Below, piece by piece: positions 15,554 through 24,582 of a stretch of DNA of 50,779 nt. The notes below the pieces were generated by a model, which saw only the letters and a list, made by a program, of their open reading frames with translations, was not told where the DNA came from and did no database searches. The stretch is from the NCBI GenBank assembly GCA_963606545.1, contig CAVCYP010000006.1, positions 1-50,779 on the forward strand. The letters run 5' to 3'. Origin of the DNA: UBA9732 sp963606545 (GTDB taxonomy: Bacteria > Spirochaetota > Spirochaetia > Sphaerochaetales > Sphaerochaetaceae). Made by a program: the position numbers and the translations under genes. Numbering within the stretch: position 1 is the first letter of the stretch; each line of letters begins with the position of its first letter.

Positions 15554-17188
15554 ATGATTACTGCTTCCGATATTTCTCTATCCTATGGCACCCAAGTGCT
15601 TTTTAAAAACGTTAACATCAAATTTACACCGGGCAACTGCTACGGCATAATTGGTGCAAATGGGGCAGGAAAATCCACCTTCCTCAAAATCCTCAGTGGC
15701 GAAATTGAGCCAGATACCGGTGAAGTTATCATTACAGCCGGCCAGCGCATGGCCGTGTTGCGTCAGGATCACTTTGCTTTTAACTCCTATACTGTTCTTG
15801 ACACGGTAATTATGGGCTTCAAAAAGCTTTACGATATTCGCAAAGAACGCGAGGAAATCTATCTGAAGGAAGATTTTTCAGAGGAAGATGGCATTAGGGC
15901 TGCGGAACTTGAAGGCGAATTTGCTGAACTTGGTGGATGGGAAGCTGAAGCTGATGCAGGCGTTCTTCTTGATGGCCTTGGAATTCCAGTTTCAATGCAT
16001 GACAAGCTCATGAGCGACGTTGAAGACAACATAAAGGTTCGTGTACTTCTAGCTCAGGCCCTCTTTGGAAACCCAGATATTCTGCTTCTGGACGAGCCTA
16101 CTAACCACCTTGACCTTGAGTCTATTCACTGGCTGGAAGACTTTTTGAGCGAATTCAACAACACTGTTATTGTTGTCTCCCACGACCGACACTTCTTGAA
16201 CACCGTTTGTACTCATATTGCGGATATCGACTTTGGCCGCATTCAGCTTTATGTTGGAAACTACGACTTCTGGTATATGTCCAGCCAGCTGGTTGCAAAG
16301 CAGATGAAGGATGAAAAGAAGAGAAGGGAAGAGAAGATTGCAGAGCTCAAGGAGTTCATCCAGCGCTTCTCTAGTAACGTGGCTAAGGCCCGTCAGGCAA
16401 CCAGCCGTAAAAAGCTCATTGATAAGCTGACAATTGACGATATTCAGCCGTCCAGCCGTCGCTTCCCGTACGTGGCCTTCAAGCCTAACCGTGAGTGTGG
16501 TAAAAACATCCTTGAAATTAAAGATTTGACCAAGACAATAGACGGTACTGTGGTCCTAGATCACTTGAACCTACTTATCAACAACGGTGACAAGATAGCC
16601 TTTGTTGGCCCAAATCACTACGCCAAAACGGTGCTCTTTCAGATTATCACTGGTAGCCTTGAGCCTGATAGCGGGGAGTTTAACTGGGGGGTGACTACAT
16701 CACAGGGTTATTTCCCTAAGAATAATGACTACATGTTTGAAGAGGATATGACCATAACTGATTGGCTCAGCCAGTTTGTTGAAGATGCAGATGAAACCTA
16801 CATTCGTTCCTTCCTTGGACGCATGTTGTTCTCTGGAGACGAAGCCTTAAAGAGTTGTAAGGTGCTCTCTGGAGGAGAGAAGGTACGTTGTGTCCTGTCA
16901 AAGCTCATGCTTGAAGGTGCCAACTGCCTTATTTTTGATGAACCTACCAGCCATCTTGACTTGGAGTCAATCCAAAGTTTGAACAATGGTTTGATTGATT
17001 TTAAGGGAGTTGTACTTTTCAACTCACATGACCACCAGTTTGTAGACTCTATTGCAAATAGAATCATTGAATTTACCCCAAGTGGCATCATTGACCGCTA
17101 CATGAAGTTTGATGATTATGTTGCAGATCCTGCAATCAAGGCCCTTAGAATGGAGAAGTACGGTTCAAAATCTGCCGTAGCTCTTTGA
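15554..17188 (+). CDS. ABC-F ATPase, YbiT type, with a degenerate second Walker A
   Basis: A soluble tandem-ATPase of the ABC-F class, which act on ribosomes. It resembles E. coli YbiT in length (544 aa) and in many segments (QDHFAFNSYTVLDTVIMG, the linker with RFSSNVAKARQATSR). NBD1 has an intact Walker A at 34-42 (GANGAGKST) and Walker B LLLDEPTNHLD, with a signature loop that is also non-canonical in YbiT. NBD2 keeps the signature LSGGEK and Walker B LIFDEPTSHLD, but its Walker A reads GPNHYAKT at 352-359, where glycines of GxxGxGK are replaced by His and Ala. GGAGG at 15544-15548 sets ATG 15554; a GTG at 15542 is rejected. It stands alone between the tRNA terminator and coaX. Confidence 0.93.
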   Translation: MITASDISLSYGTQVLFKNVNIKFTPGNCYGIIGANGAGKSTFLKILSGEIEPDTGEVIITAGQRMAVLRQDHFAFNSYTVLDTVIMGFKKLYDIRKEREEIYLKEDFSEEDGIRAAELEGEFAELGGWEAEADAGVLLDGLGIPVSMHDKLMSDVEDNIKVRVLLAQALFGNPDILLLDEPTNHLDLESIHWLEDFLSEFNNTVIVVSHDRHFLNTVCTHIADIDFGRIQLYVGNYDFWYMSSQLVAKQMKDEKKRREEKIAELKEFIQRFSSNVAKARQATSRKKLIDKLTIDDIQPSSRRFPYVAFKPNRECGKNILEIKDLTKTIDGTVVLDHLNLLINNGDKIAFVGPNHYAKTVLFQIITGSLEPDSGEFNWGVTTSQGYFPKNNDYMFEEDMTITDWLSQFVEDADETYIRSFLGRMLFSGDEALKSCKVLSGGEKVRCVLSKLMLEGANCLIFDEPTSHLDLESIQSLNNGLIDFKGVVLFNSHDHQFVDSIANRIIEFTPSGIIDRYMKFDDYVADPAIKALRMEKYGSKSAVAL

Positions 17189-17261
17189 GTTAAAATTGCT
17201 TGAATTTTGTTGGATTTGCTATTATTTAGCATTTTAGTTGGCCGAGATAGGAGGTATAGAT

Positions 17262-17996
17262 ATGCTTTTAGCTGTTGATATAGGAAATACAAATATCGTT
17301 GCTGCCCTGCATGATGGAAGCACTTGGGTATCACAAAAACGTATCAAAACTAAGAGCATTCATGCCGTAAATGATTTCTCTGCTCTTGTCAGACGGCTTT
17401 CTTTTGATAAGGCTGTAGTAAGTAGCGTTGTTCCAATGCTCACCAACAATATTGTCTATGAGATTATGCAGGCCTGTGGCTTTATGCCGGTTATTGTGGA
17501 TAGAAAAATTGAGACTGGTCTTGTTAAGGCTTCAATTCCAATTGAACTTGGTTCAGACATTCTCTGTAACCTTGCTGAAGCTCATCATATCTATCCAAAT
17601 GACTATGTAACCGTTGCCGACTTTGGTACGGCTTTTACAACCGAGACTATATCTCCTAATGGGGAAGTATTGGGGGTAACCATTGGGCCCGGGATGATGA
17701 CTTCAGTTAAGGCCTTGTTTGAGAATACCGCCCAACTTCCTGAAATTAGACTTGATTTGCCTACAACAGTTCTGGGTAGAAATACTATTGAATCTATCCG
17801 TGCTGGAGTGCTTTATGGCTTTACTGGTCAATTTACAGCAATCATTGCACAGATTGAGAAAGAGCTTGGCCATAAAGTTAAGGTTATTGCAACTGGAGGC
17901 TTCTCTAGGTATATTACCGGCTACGTTCAGGTTGACCGCGCAGATGTTGCTCATACCATTAATGGTGCTAAGTACATTTGCGAGTTAAACAGTTAG
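17262..17996 (+). CDS. coaX: Type III pantothenate kinase CoaX
   Basis: Phosphorylates pantothenate at the first step of coenzyme A synthesis. The type III signatures are present: DIGNTN at residues 6-11 for ATP, VADFGTAFTTE with the catalytic Asp region, GVTIGPGMMTS, and a closing ATGGFSRYI segment. Length 244 aa fits. AGGAGG (17249-17254) lies seven bases before ATG 17262; an upstream TTG at 17238 is rejected. It converges on the M29-like gene with a single base between the two stop codons. Confidence 0.95.
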   Translation: MLLAVDIGNTNIVAALHDGSTWVSQKRIKTKSIHAVNDFSALVRRLSFDKAVVSSVVPMLTNNIVYEIMQACGFMPVIVDRKIETGLVKASIPIELGSDILCNLAEAHHIYPNDYVTVADFGTAFTTETISPNGEVLGVTIGPGMMTSVKALFENTAQLPEIRLDLPTTVLGRNTIESIRAGVLYGFTGQFTAIIAQIEKELGHKVKVIATGGFSRYITGYVQVDRADVAHTINGAKYICELNS

Positions 17997-17997
17997 T

Positions 17998-19044
17998 TTA
18001 CTGCAAAAAGAATCCTTTCCGCACAAGCTCTGTGGTTTTGCCTTCGCAGTTGGTTGCAAAAAGGTTTAGTTTAGAATCCAGATGAAGCTTTAGAGTATAA
18101 AGACACTTGTTAAAATACTCAGGTAGTAGATTTTCATCTTCTGGAAGTTTCTCAAGCCCATCCACAATTGAGCCACCTAAATGAAGAGTAAAAGCTTTGT
18201 CCTTGAAGGAGAAATAACCAGGTTTTTTTAAATTTTCGTCAAAGGCAAAAAGAGCGTTTAGTTCTTTTTTAGGGGTCCAAGAAACCATTTTTCCGTCTTC
18301 AAAAATAAAGTTACAAGTTAATTCTTTGCCCAAAACTTTTGCTTGTGCTTCAAAATGACCTGTAAGTGAATTACAGTCTGTGATAAAGGAAACTATATCA
18401 AAATCCATACTACTTAAGAACTTGCGTCCAGTTGGTAAAACCTGTGTTCCACCTAAGAAGCGTGCACCTTCAGGAACCTTTACAGTGAAGTCTGTGTTGT
18501 TTCCGGTTATATGTAACAGCACTGAATCTGATTGCTGTAGGAACTGTCTTCTGTAATCCGCAACTAGGTTCTGGTTTGCAATTCCTAGCTCAATTTTTTT
18601 GTTAATTTCTTGCCAATTTTCAGTATTAGTATCGTGAACTTTAGCAACGCACCAAGGAACAGAGATTCTTCTATTGAGAAGAACCGGCTCTGCTAGATGT
18701 CCAAACTTCTGGACGGTTACCAGGTCCTCTTTATCTACAATTACCTCTAGATAATCAGCATTAGCTTGAGGGACTTGTTGCTTTTCATGTGCAAGTCTTA
18801 GCATAGCAAAACTCTGAGGATCTAAAGCTGGTGGGGCAGGATCAAACTCTAGAACTTGAGTTGGCTTGCCGTTTTCAGTGACTACAATTTTGACAGTAAC
18901 TTGGGTGATTGGAAGTGCTGTGTTTGCAATTTCTTTTGCAAATTCTAGGTCTTGTTCCTCTGTATTAATTGACAGGGCGTCACCGCCTTTGAGTCTAAGT
19001 AAATCTTCAATTATTGTTTTTGCGTATGCTATTGTATTACTCAT
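17998..19044 (-). CDS. Divergent M29 aminopeptidase-like protein, probably non-catalytic
   Basis: A 348-aa protein of uncertain function. Segments such as ISVPWCVAKVHD, LLHITGNNTDFTVKVPEG and ARFLGG match the framework of M29 (AmpT/PepS) aminopeptidases. However, the expected metal-ligand segments, including the Glu of the PTGEV-type motif (here PTGRKFLSSMD) and the C-terminal His-rich DEKIGGT to NxSAxHxD region, are not recognisable. The alignment is from memory and is partial. The ribosome site AAAGG lies upstream of ATG 19044. It stands opposite coaX and rpsU with no operon partner. It may be a pseudoenzyme, or a binding protein derived from the family. Confidence 0.5.
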   Translation of the reverse strand: MSNTIAYAKTIIEDLLRLKGGDALSINTEEQDLEFAKEIANTALPITQVTVKIVVTENGKPTQVLEFDPAPPALDPQSFAMLRLAHEKQQVPQANADYLEVIVDKEDLVTVQKFGHLAEPVLLNRRISVPWCVAKVHDTNTENWQEINKKIELGIANQNLVADYRRQFLQQSDSVLLHITGNNTDFTVKVPEGARFLGGTQVLPTGRKFLSSMDFDIVSFITDCNSLTGHFEAQAKVLGKELTCNFIFEDGKMVSWTPKKELNALFAFDENLKKPGYFSFKDKAFTLHLGGSIVDGLEKLPEDENLLPEYFNKCLYTLKLHLDSKLNLFATNCEGKTTELVRKGFFLQ

Positions 19045-19169
19045 ATTTAAGTGCCTTTATTTCCTCTAGATTTTATACATTCTGGCCTTAGGATGCTAGA
19101 CAAATCTTTAAGATAATGTTACTTTACTAACCGATTCTTGAGCCTTTAGGCAGAGGGGGTGAGTTAAAC

Positions 19170-19379
19170 ATGGCATTCGTAAAAGTCGACGAGACTGAAC
19201 CACTTGAGAAAGCAATTAAGCGTTTCAAGAGAATGGTCGAGAAAGAAGGAGTTATCCGCGAGTACAAAATGCGCGAATACTTTGAAAAGCCATCTGCCAT
19301 CCAGCATCGTAAGAATAAGGCACTAGCCAGAAAGCAGATGCTGAAAGTCAAGAAAATGCGCAATTCTAAAGTGTATTAA
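19170..19379 (+). CDS. rpsU: 30S ribosomal protein S21
   Basis: A 69-aa basic protein with the S21 start (FVKVDETEPLEKAIKRFKR) and a Lys/Arg-rich tail. AGAGGGGGTGAG just before the start is a strong ribosome site. It is monocistronic, with a terminator directly behind it. Confidence 0.97.
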   Translation: MAFVKVDETEPLEKAIKRFKRMVEKEGVIREYKMREYFEKPSAIQHRKNKALARKQMLKVKKMRNSKVY

Positions 19380-19383
19380 TTGC

Positions 19384-19420
19384 AAAAAAAAACTGCTAGG
19401 TTGTCCTAGCAGTTTTTTTT
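19384..19420. terminator. Bidirectional terminator between rpsU and the PPi-PFK gene
   Basis: The stem AACTGCTAGG/CCTAGCAGTT with loop TTGT is flanked by A on the left and eight T on the right, so it can stop transcription from both sides of this convergent pair. Confidence 0.92.
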
Positions 19421-19428
19421 ACCTAAAA

Positions 19429-19508
19429 GTCATCTTGATGAACTAAAAATAGGGCAAAAAAGATGACAAGTCATCTTAAAGGGCCCAAAAAGGCCCCAAA
19501 AAGATGAC
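19429..19508. repeat. Alternating inverted-repeat element A (GTCATCTT/AAGATGAC)
   Basis: Four perfect 8-mers alternate in orientation: GTCATCTT at 19429, AAGATGAC at 19460, GTCATCTT at 19470 and AAGATGAC at 19501. GGGC, GGGCCC and GGCCCC blocks stand between them. Each copy can pair with its neighbour on either side, so alternative hairpins exclude each other. It lies just beyond the stop codon of the PPi-PFK gene and the rpsU terminator. Compare element B at 30,951-31,041. Confidence 0.8.
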
Positions 19509-19528
19509 CAATCCGTCCGTGTTAGCAC

Positions 19529-21181
19529 TTAGTGTTCAAGAGCTAAGGTCATTGTAGTCTGATCACAGACAGAAGCCGGACCAAAGTATTGAATAGCACC
19601 AGGGAAGGTGAAGCAGGTTTCTTCCGCCCATTGAGCTCTGTGCTCTTCAAAATACTTAAAAGGCTTACCCTCAAGCTCAACAAGAGCTTTTTTGATAACA
19701 GGCTTCTTCTCTCCGTGGCGCTGTTCCATGTTCATCATCATTGTGATTGGAATACCACCTGCTGCCCACTCTGAAGCTGGCTTTGAAAGATTTGTAACAC
19801 TTGAAAGGTAACCGGTGAGGTTGGCACTGATGAGGAAGAACGCATTGTAGCCTAAGCTATAGCAGTAGTCTGCATCAAAGTTAGAAGGGAAGGCACAGCG
19901 TCCTTCGTAACCAAAGAAATGGTTCTGGGTTGAGAATTTGCCACAGTACTGGCCCTCTTTTTTCATCTGTTTGAGTTTAGCATCAACCGTCTGCATGAGC
20001 AGCTTCTCAGTTTCAATCTTACTTACCTGAACATTTCCATGAGGGTCACGATCAGCAAGAAGCTGAGCCTTAATTTCAACAGGAAGGCTATCAAAAACAG
20101 CCTTGGATTGACTTGATAACTTATTTTCAACAAAGGAAATCTTTTCACTAGAAGTTTCAAGCTTGTTAAAATCAGCTTCAGTCTTTGCGAGTAGGTCGTT
20201 GATTTCTGCAATGAGAACCTTAAGGGATGGAACAAACTCAATTAAGCCTTCAGGAACAAGACAGACGCCAAAGTTCAGACCTTTTTCAGCGCGCTTAGCA
20301 ACAATACCGGCAATGTAGTTAGTAATATCTTCAACGGACTGATTCTTAGCCTCAACTTCTTCTCCAACAAGACAAATATTAGGCTGAGTCTGAAGGGCAC
20401 ATTCAAGAGCAATGTGACTTGCACTTCTTCCCATCAAGCGAATGAAATGCCAGTATTTTCTAGCAGAATTTGCATCTCTCTCAATGTTTCCAATGAGCTC
20501 TGAGTAGGTCTTACAAGCCGTATCAAAACCAAAAGAGGTCTCAATACTTTCATTCTTCAAGTCTCCATCAATAGTCTTTGGACAACCCACAACGCAAACA
20601 GGCTCTCCCTGAGCTCTGAAATACTCAGCCAAGACAGCTGCATTGGTATTGGAATCATCACCACCAATGATAACAATTGCGTTAATTCCATGCTTATGGC
20701 ATACCTCAGAACAAACAGCAAACTGCTCCTTGGTCTCTAACTTAGTTCTTCCAGATCCAATAATATCAAATCCACCAGTATTTCTATATTCACTGATAAT
20801 ATCATCTGTCATAACAATATACTTGTCTTCAAGGATTCCGCTAGGACCACCCATGAAGCCGTAAAGCTGACTTTCTTTATTAGCCTTTTTAAGTGCATCA
20901 TAAAGGCCACAAATTACATTGTGTCCACCAGGTGCCTGACCACCAGAAAGGATAACACCAACGTTAAGTTTAGCACCAACTGCGTCATTATGACCCTTTT
21001 CAAAGCTTACCTTTGGAAGTCCATAAGTGTTTGGAAATAAAGCCTTAAGAGCTTCTTGGTCACTGGCTGCGTTGGTTGGCTGTCCGTAGCATGGAACAAC
21101 TGCATCAATTTCGCCTCTAAGAACGGTAGGAAGCTTAGGCTGATACTCATATCTTGCTTTTTGCAATGCGGAGATTTTCAT
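19529..21181 (-). CDS. pfp: Pyrophosphate-dependent 6-phosphofructokinase, long form
   Basis: Catalyses the reversible PPi-linked phosphorylation of fructose 6-phosphate in glycolysis. GGDD at residues 173-176 (the second Asp marks PPi rather than ATP use) and PKTIDGDLK are present, as is the MGRSASHIALE segment. Length 550 aa from ATG 21181 matches the long beta-subunit-like class common in spirochaetes. An upstream ATG at 21229 is rejected, because GGAGG lies eight bases before 21181 and the family start MKISALQ fits. It converges on rpsU. Confidence 0.96.
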   Translation of the reverse strand: MKISALQKARYEYQPKLPTVLRGEIDAVVPCYGQPTNAASDQEALKALFPNTYGLPKVSFEKGHNDAVGAKLNVGVILSGGQAPGGHNVICGLYDALKKANKESQLYGFMGGPSGILEDKYIVMTDDIISEYRNTGGFDIIGSGRTKLETKEQFAVCSEVCHKHGINAIVIIGGDDSNTNAAVLAEYFRAQGEPVCVVGCPKTIDGDLKNESIETSFGFDTACKTYSELIGNIERDANSARKYWHFIRLMGRSASHIALECALQTQPNICLVGEEVEAKNQSVEDITNYIAGIVAKRAEKGLNFGVCLVPEGLIEFVPSLKVLIAEINDLLAKTEADFNKLETSSEKISFVENKLSSQSKAVFDSLPVEIKAQLLADRDPHGNVQVSKIETEKLLMQTVDAKLKQMKKEGQYCGKFSTQNHFFGYEGRCAFPSNFDADYCYSLGYNAFFLISANLTGYLSSVTNLSKPASEWAAGGIPITMMMNMEQRHGEKKPVIKKALVELEGKPFKYFEEHRAQWAEETCFTFPGAIQYFGPASVCDQTTMTLALEH

Positions 21182-21285
21182 TTTTAATCCTCCAAGTAAA
21201 TTTCTTGTCTTTATTTTACTTTTTTGCATGCATTTTGTTCAATCTAATACTCGTAAAACCTACGACTTTCTCATAATATATAGAT

Positions 21286-21831
21286 ATGAATTTAACCCTT
21301 TGGATTGATGCAGATTCCATTCCCAAAACTCTCAGAAGCATTATTTTAAAAGCAGCAGTTCGCATAAATGCTCAGGCTTACTTTGTCAGCGATAGAAAAC
21401 TTTCTGATGTTCAGCTGTTTATTGAAGAAGATACACATAAAATCAGAAGTGAAAAAAAGGCTCAAGGTATAACGGACAAAGCCCAATTAAAGGCGTATAT
21501 CTCATCTATACATCAGATAGTTGTCCCAACGGGGAAGGATAGTGCGGACAACTACATTGTAGATAATTCCGTGCTTCCTGCTCTCTGCATTACTCATGAT
21601 ATTCCCCTTGCCTCAAGAATGTTAGAGAAGGGCGCCTTTGCAATAGATGATAGAGGTGAAAGTTATACTCAAGAAAATATTAATGCCAGACTTGGCAATA
21701 GAAGGATAAATCAACAGCTCAGAGAATATGGAATTTTTGAAGAGCAACAGGGTAAAATGAAAGAGTCCAGTATTAAGGCTTTTGCTGATAACCTTGACCG
21801 GACTCTTACTTCAATAATTAAAGGTCTTTGA
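21286..21831 (+). CDS. YaiI/YqxD family protein (UPF0178, DUF188)
   Basis: A PIN-like fold of unknown activity. The family pattern LWIDADSIP at the N-terminus, YFVSDRKLSD, and the core VVPTGKDSADNYIVD with ITHDIPLASRML are all present; these acidic residues form the presumed metal site. At 181 aa it carries about 30 extra C-terminal residues (EEQQGKMKESSIKAFADN) compared with the usual 150. The stop overlaps the end of the purine nucleoside phosphorylase gene by 14 nt in a convergent arrangement. Confidence 0.85.
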   Translation: MNLTLWIDADSIPKTLRSIILKAAVRINAQAYFVSDRKLSDVQLFIEEDTHKIRSEKKAQGITDKAQLKAYISSIHQIVVPTGKDSADNYIVDNSVLPALCITHDIPLASRMLEKGAFAIDDRGESYTQENINARLGNRRINQQLREYGIFEEQQGKMKESSIKAFADNLDRTLTSIIKGL

Positions 21832-22642
21832 CAATAGCTCTGATTAGGGCAGAGAACTGACCTTTCACTCTTAGACCAGTTTCAAGAACTTCTTCATGAC
21901 CAAGAGGCTGTTTTAAGATTCCAGCTGCCATGTTGGTCAAGCAACTGATGCCCAAAGTTTTAAGTCCACAGTGAGCGGCAGCAATTGCTTCTGGAACAGT
22001 GGACATTCCAACGGCATCAGCTCCAAGAATACGAGCTGCACGTACTTCTGCTGGGGTTTCAAAGTTAGGTCCAGCAAAGAACATGTAAACGCCCTCAGTG
22101 AAGTTGGCTTTAAGTTCAGTTGCCTTTTTTCGTGCAAGCTCTAACAGCTGAGGGTCGTAGGCGGTAGACATATCAAAGAATCTCAGTCCTAGTTGGTCTT
22201 CATTGTGACCTCTCATTGGACATTGTGGAATCAGTTTGATGTGGTCGTTGATAAGCATAAGGGTTCCAGGCTTCCAAGCTGTATTTACGCAGCCGGCTGC
22301 ATTGGTGAGGATCAAGTATTTAATTCCCAGCAGATGCATGGTCTGAATAGGGAAGACCACCTGATCCATCTCATAGCCTTCATAGAAGTGAAAGCGTCCC
22401 TGCATACAAAGTACGTTCTTACCTTCAAGCTCTCCAATGACAAGTCTTCCAGCATGACCTGGAACTGTTGAAACTGGGAAGTTTGGAATATCTTTATAAT
22501 TGATGATAACTGGATTCTTAATCTCATTGGCCATGTCTCCAAGTCCAGAGCCCAGAACCAATCCAACTTCAATTTGAAGATTGCCAGTCTTACTATTAAT
22601 ATAGCTACTAGCTTCTTCCAGTTTTTTCATTAAATCCTGCAT
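21818..22642 (-). CDS. punA: Purine nucleoside phosphorylase (PunA type)
   Basis: Splits purine nucleosides to base and ribose 1-phosphate. It has the trimeric PNP pattern: LVLGSGLGDM, MQGRFHFYEGY, LTNAAGCVN, a GPNFETPAEVRA segment and AVGMSTVPEAI. Length 274 aa is typical. AAGGAG precedes the ATG at 22642. It is the last gene of a minus-strand unit that starts with two CNNM/CorC genes and maf. Purines are also the presumed substrates of the catabolic cluster at the start of the window. Confidence 0.93.
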   Translation of the reverse strand: MQDLMKKLEEASSYINSKTGNLQIEVGLVLGSGLGDMANEIKNPVIINYKDIPNFPVSTVPGHAGRLVIGELEGKNVLCMQGRFHFYEGYEMDQVVFPIQTMHLLGIKYLILTNAAGCVNTAWKPGTLMLINDHIKLIPQCPMRGHNEDQLGLRFFDMSTAYDPQLLELARKKATELKANFTEGVYMFFAGPNFETPAEVRAARILGADAVGMSTVPEAIAAAHCGLKTLGISCLTNMAAGILKQPLGHEEVLETGLRVKGQFSALIRAIVKDL

Positions 22643-22663
22643 ATAAACTCCTTTTTGCCTAGA

Positions 22664-23278
22664 TTATATAGTGCATTTTAACTCTCTAACAATAGCTTCC
22701 ACAGGCAGCCCAATAACATTAGTCCAACTGCCGGTAATATGATCAATAAGCTTATATCCCGTTTTCTGAATCCTGTAGCCACCAGCAGCGCCACGCCACT
22801 CCCCAGTAGCAATGTAAGCAGAAGCTTGCTCCTCTGACAGAGAATAAAATGTCACCGTAGAGCGATCAAACCCTCTAATTATCCCTTTTAGCGGGTGGTA
22901 CATAGCATACCCAGAAAAGACCTCTTGCTCTTTACCAGAAAAAGCTTTAATCTCCGCCAAAGCCTGAGCCTGGCTAGCAGGCTTTCCCAAGAACCTGCCC
23001 TCAAAATAAACCAGTGTATCTAGACACAACGCGGGAAGATTTGGCTCAAAATCGTCACTTTTAATATAATGCTCAAGCTTCTTGGACGCTATAGACTGCA
23101 CCATAGGACCTGGCTGGCCACACGGCTCATCCTCAGCTATATCCTGTGGCCTGACCGTCACTTCAAGGCCACCGCTACGTAACAATTCAAGCCGGTTAGG
23201 TGAACCGGAAGCCAAAATTAAACGAGGCAGAAGGCCTCTGAGCTCTTCTAGCTCCACCTTTGCACTTGGAATCTCCAT
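22664..23278 (-). CDS. Maf-family nucleotide pyrophosphatase
   Basis: Hydrolyses non-canonical nucleoside triphosphates. Motifs LILASGSPNRLELL, ALCLDTLVYFEG, FLGKPASQAQA and GSWTNVIGLPVEA are in the right order. The third motif reads CLDTLV where most members have AADTVV, so substrate preference may differ. The start shares one base with the stop of the CorC-like gene upstream, and purine nucleoside phosphorylase follows 21 bp later. Confidence 0.88.
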   Translation of the reverse strand: MEIPSAKVELEELRGLLPRLILASGSPNRLELLRSGGLEVTVRPQDIAEDEPCGQPGPMVQSIASKKLEHYIKSDDFEPNLPALCLDTLVYFEGRFLGKPASQAQALAEIKAFSGKEQEVFSGYAMYHPLKGIIRGFDRSTVTFYSLSEEQASAYIATGEWRGAAGGYRIQKTGYKLIDHITGSWTNVIGLPVEAIVRELKCTI

Positions 23279-24582
23279 TACTTTTGGGGCTCCTCAAGCT
23301 TAACCAGAACTTTCTCAACCCTCAGACCGTCCATCTTTAGAACGATAATTTTCATGTTCCTGAAGGTGAAACTATCGCCTTCGTTAGGGAAGGAGCCAAT
23401 GGACTCAACCGTCCAGCCTCCAACGGTGGCACTGTCAGCTTCAAAGTCCTCTTCTTTGATTCCAGCAAGCTCAAGAAGGTCTGTTACTGGCATTCCACCA
23501 TCAATTTCAAACTCTCTGTCATTATGTTTAACAATTTCAGGATCAACAATGTCAGTTTCATCGTAGATTTCACCAACAATCTGTTCAAGAACGTCTTCCA
23601 TGGAGATTACACCAAGGGTGCCACTGTACTCGTCAGTGACAATGGCAAGGTGCTGTTTGGCCATCTTAAACTGGTTAAGAACCTTTGGCAGTTTCATGGT
23701 CTTGTAGACGTAACAAGGGCTCATAAGGAGGGTTCTAATATCAAAAGGTGGCTCATCCCCGTCAATTGGGATACCGTTTTCCTCTATTGTTGCCAGCGCC
23801 TTGAATAGGCGGTTTAGGTGTAAAATGCCAATTACGTTGTCAATTGTACCCTCGTAAACAGGGATTCTGGAGTAGGAAGACTCATCAATAATCTTCTTCA
23901 TCTCAGGCCAAGAATCTTCAATATCAAGGGCAACAACATCCACACGAGCGGTCATAACTTCCATGGCAGAGATGTCTGCAAAATCAATTGCAGCCTGCAT
24001 GAGGTTGGAGTCATCTTCATCAATGATTCCTTCATCTTCAGCGGTCTCAATTATAGACTGAAGCTCTTCAACACTTTCTTCCTGACTTGCATCATCCGCT
24101 TCACCCTTAAGAGGCTTTGTTAAAAGCTCTATGAGTTTTACAACCAGCCAAATCATAGGCTTTAAAGCAACCATCAAGAAGTTTATAAAAGGAGCATTTT
24201 TCATTGCTGTTGAGGTTGCGTTGCGCTTTGACATGATTTTTGGCATGGTCTCGCCAAAGATTATGACCAAAATTGTGATTATCAAAGTTGAAAGCCAAGC
24301 ATAGTTTTCTGAACCCATGACTAAAATTACAAGGACAGAACTTAGGGAAGAAGAAGCAATATTAACAAGGTTGTTACCAATTAAAATTGCACTTAAGGCT
24401 TGGTCAAACTTCTGGGTAATCTTGATAGCGGTCTGAGCCTTTTTCCAGCCTTTTTCTTTGTCATCAATGATGGTCTCAAGTCTTACAATGTTACAAGAAG
24501 AGTAGGCCATCTCTGCGGCTGAGAAGAAATTTGAGAAGTAAAGACAAATTATTATACCAACTACAATTAATGCAATAGTCAT
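23278..24582 (-). CDS. CNNM/CorC-type Mg2+ transport-associated membrane protein, copy 1
   Basis: A 434-aa integral membrane protein of the CNNM/HlyC/CorC group. Three to four transmembrane helices of the DUF21 domain (about residues 1-140, ending with FGETMPKIMSKR) are followed by a CBS pair (MEVMTARVDVVAL; LAIVTDEYSGTLGVISMEDVLEQIVGEI) and a C-terminal CorC_HlyC domain (SIGSFPNEGDSFTFRN). It begins one base before the end of its paralogue. A role in Mg2+ or Co2+ efflux is the usual assignment; the name haemolysin is historical. Confidence 0.9.
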   Translation of the reverse strand: MTIALIVVGIIICLYFSNFFSAAEMAYSSCNIVRLETIIDDKEKGWKKAQTAIKITQKFDQALSAILIGNNLVNIASSSLSSVLVILVMGSENYAWLSTLIITILVIIFGETMPKIMSKRNATSTAMKNAPFINFLMVALKPMIWLVVKLIELLTKPLKGEADDASQEESVEELQSIIETAEDEGIIDEDDSNLMQAAIDFADISAMEVMTARVDVVALDIEDSWPEMKKIIDESSYSRIPVYEGTIDNVIGILHLNRLFKALATIEENGIPIDGDEPPFDIRTLLMSPCYVYKTMKLPKVLNQFKMAKQHLAIVTDEYSGTLGVISMEDVLEQIVGEIYDETDIVDPEIVKHNDREFEIDGGMPVTDLLELAGIKEEDFEADSATVGGWTVESIGSFPNEGDSFTFRNMKIIVLKMDGLRVEKVLVKLEEPQK

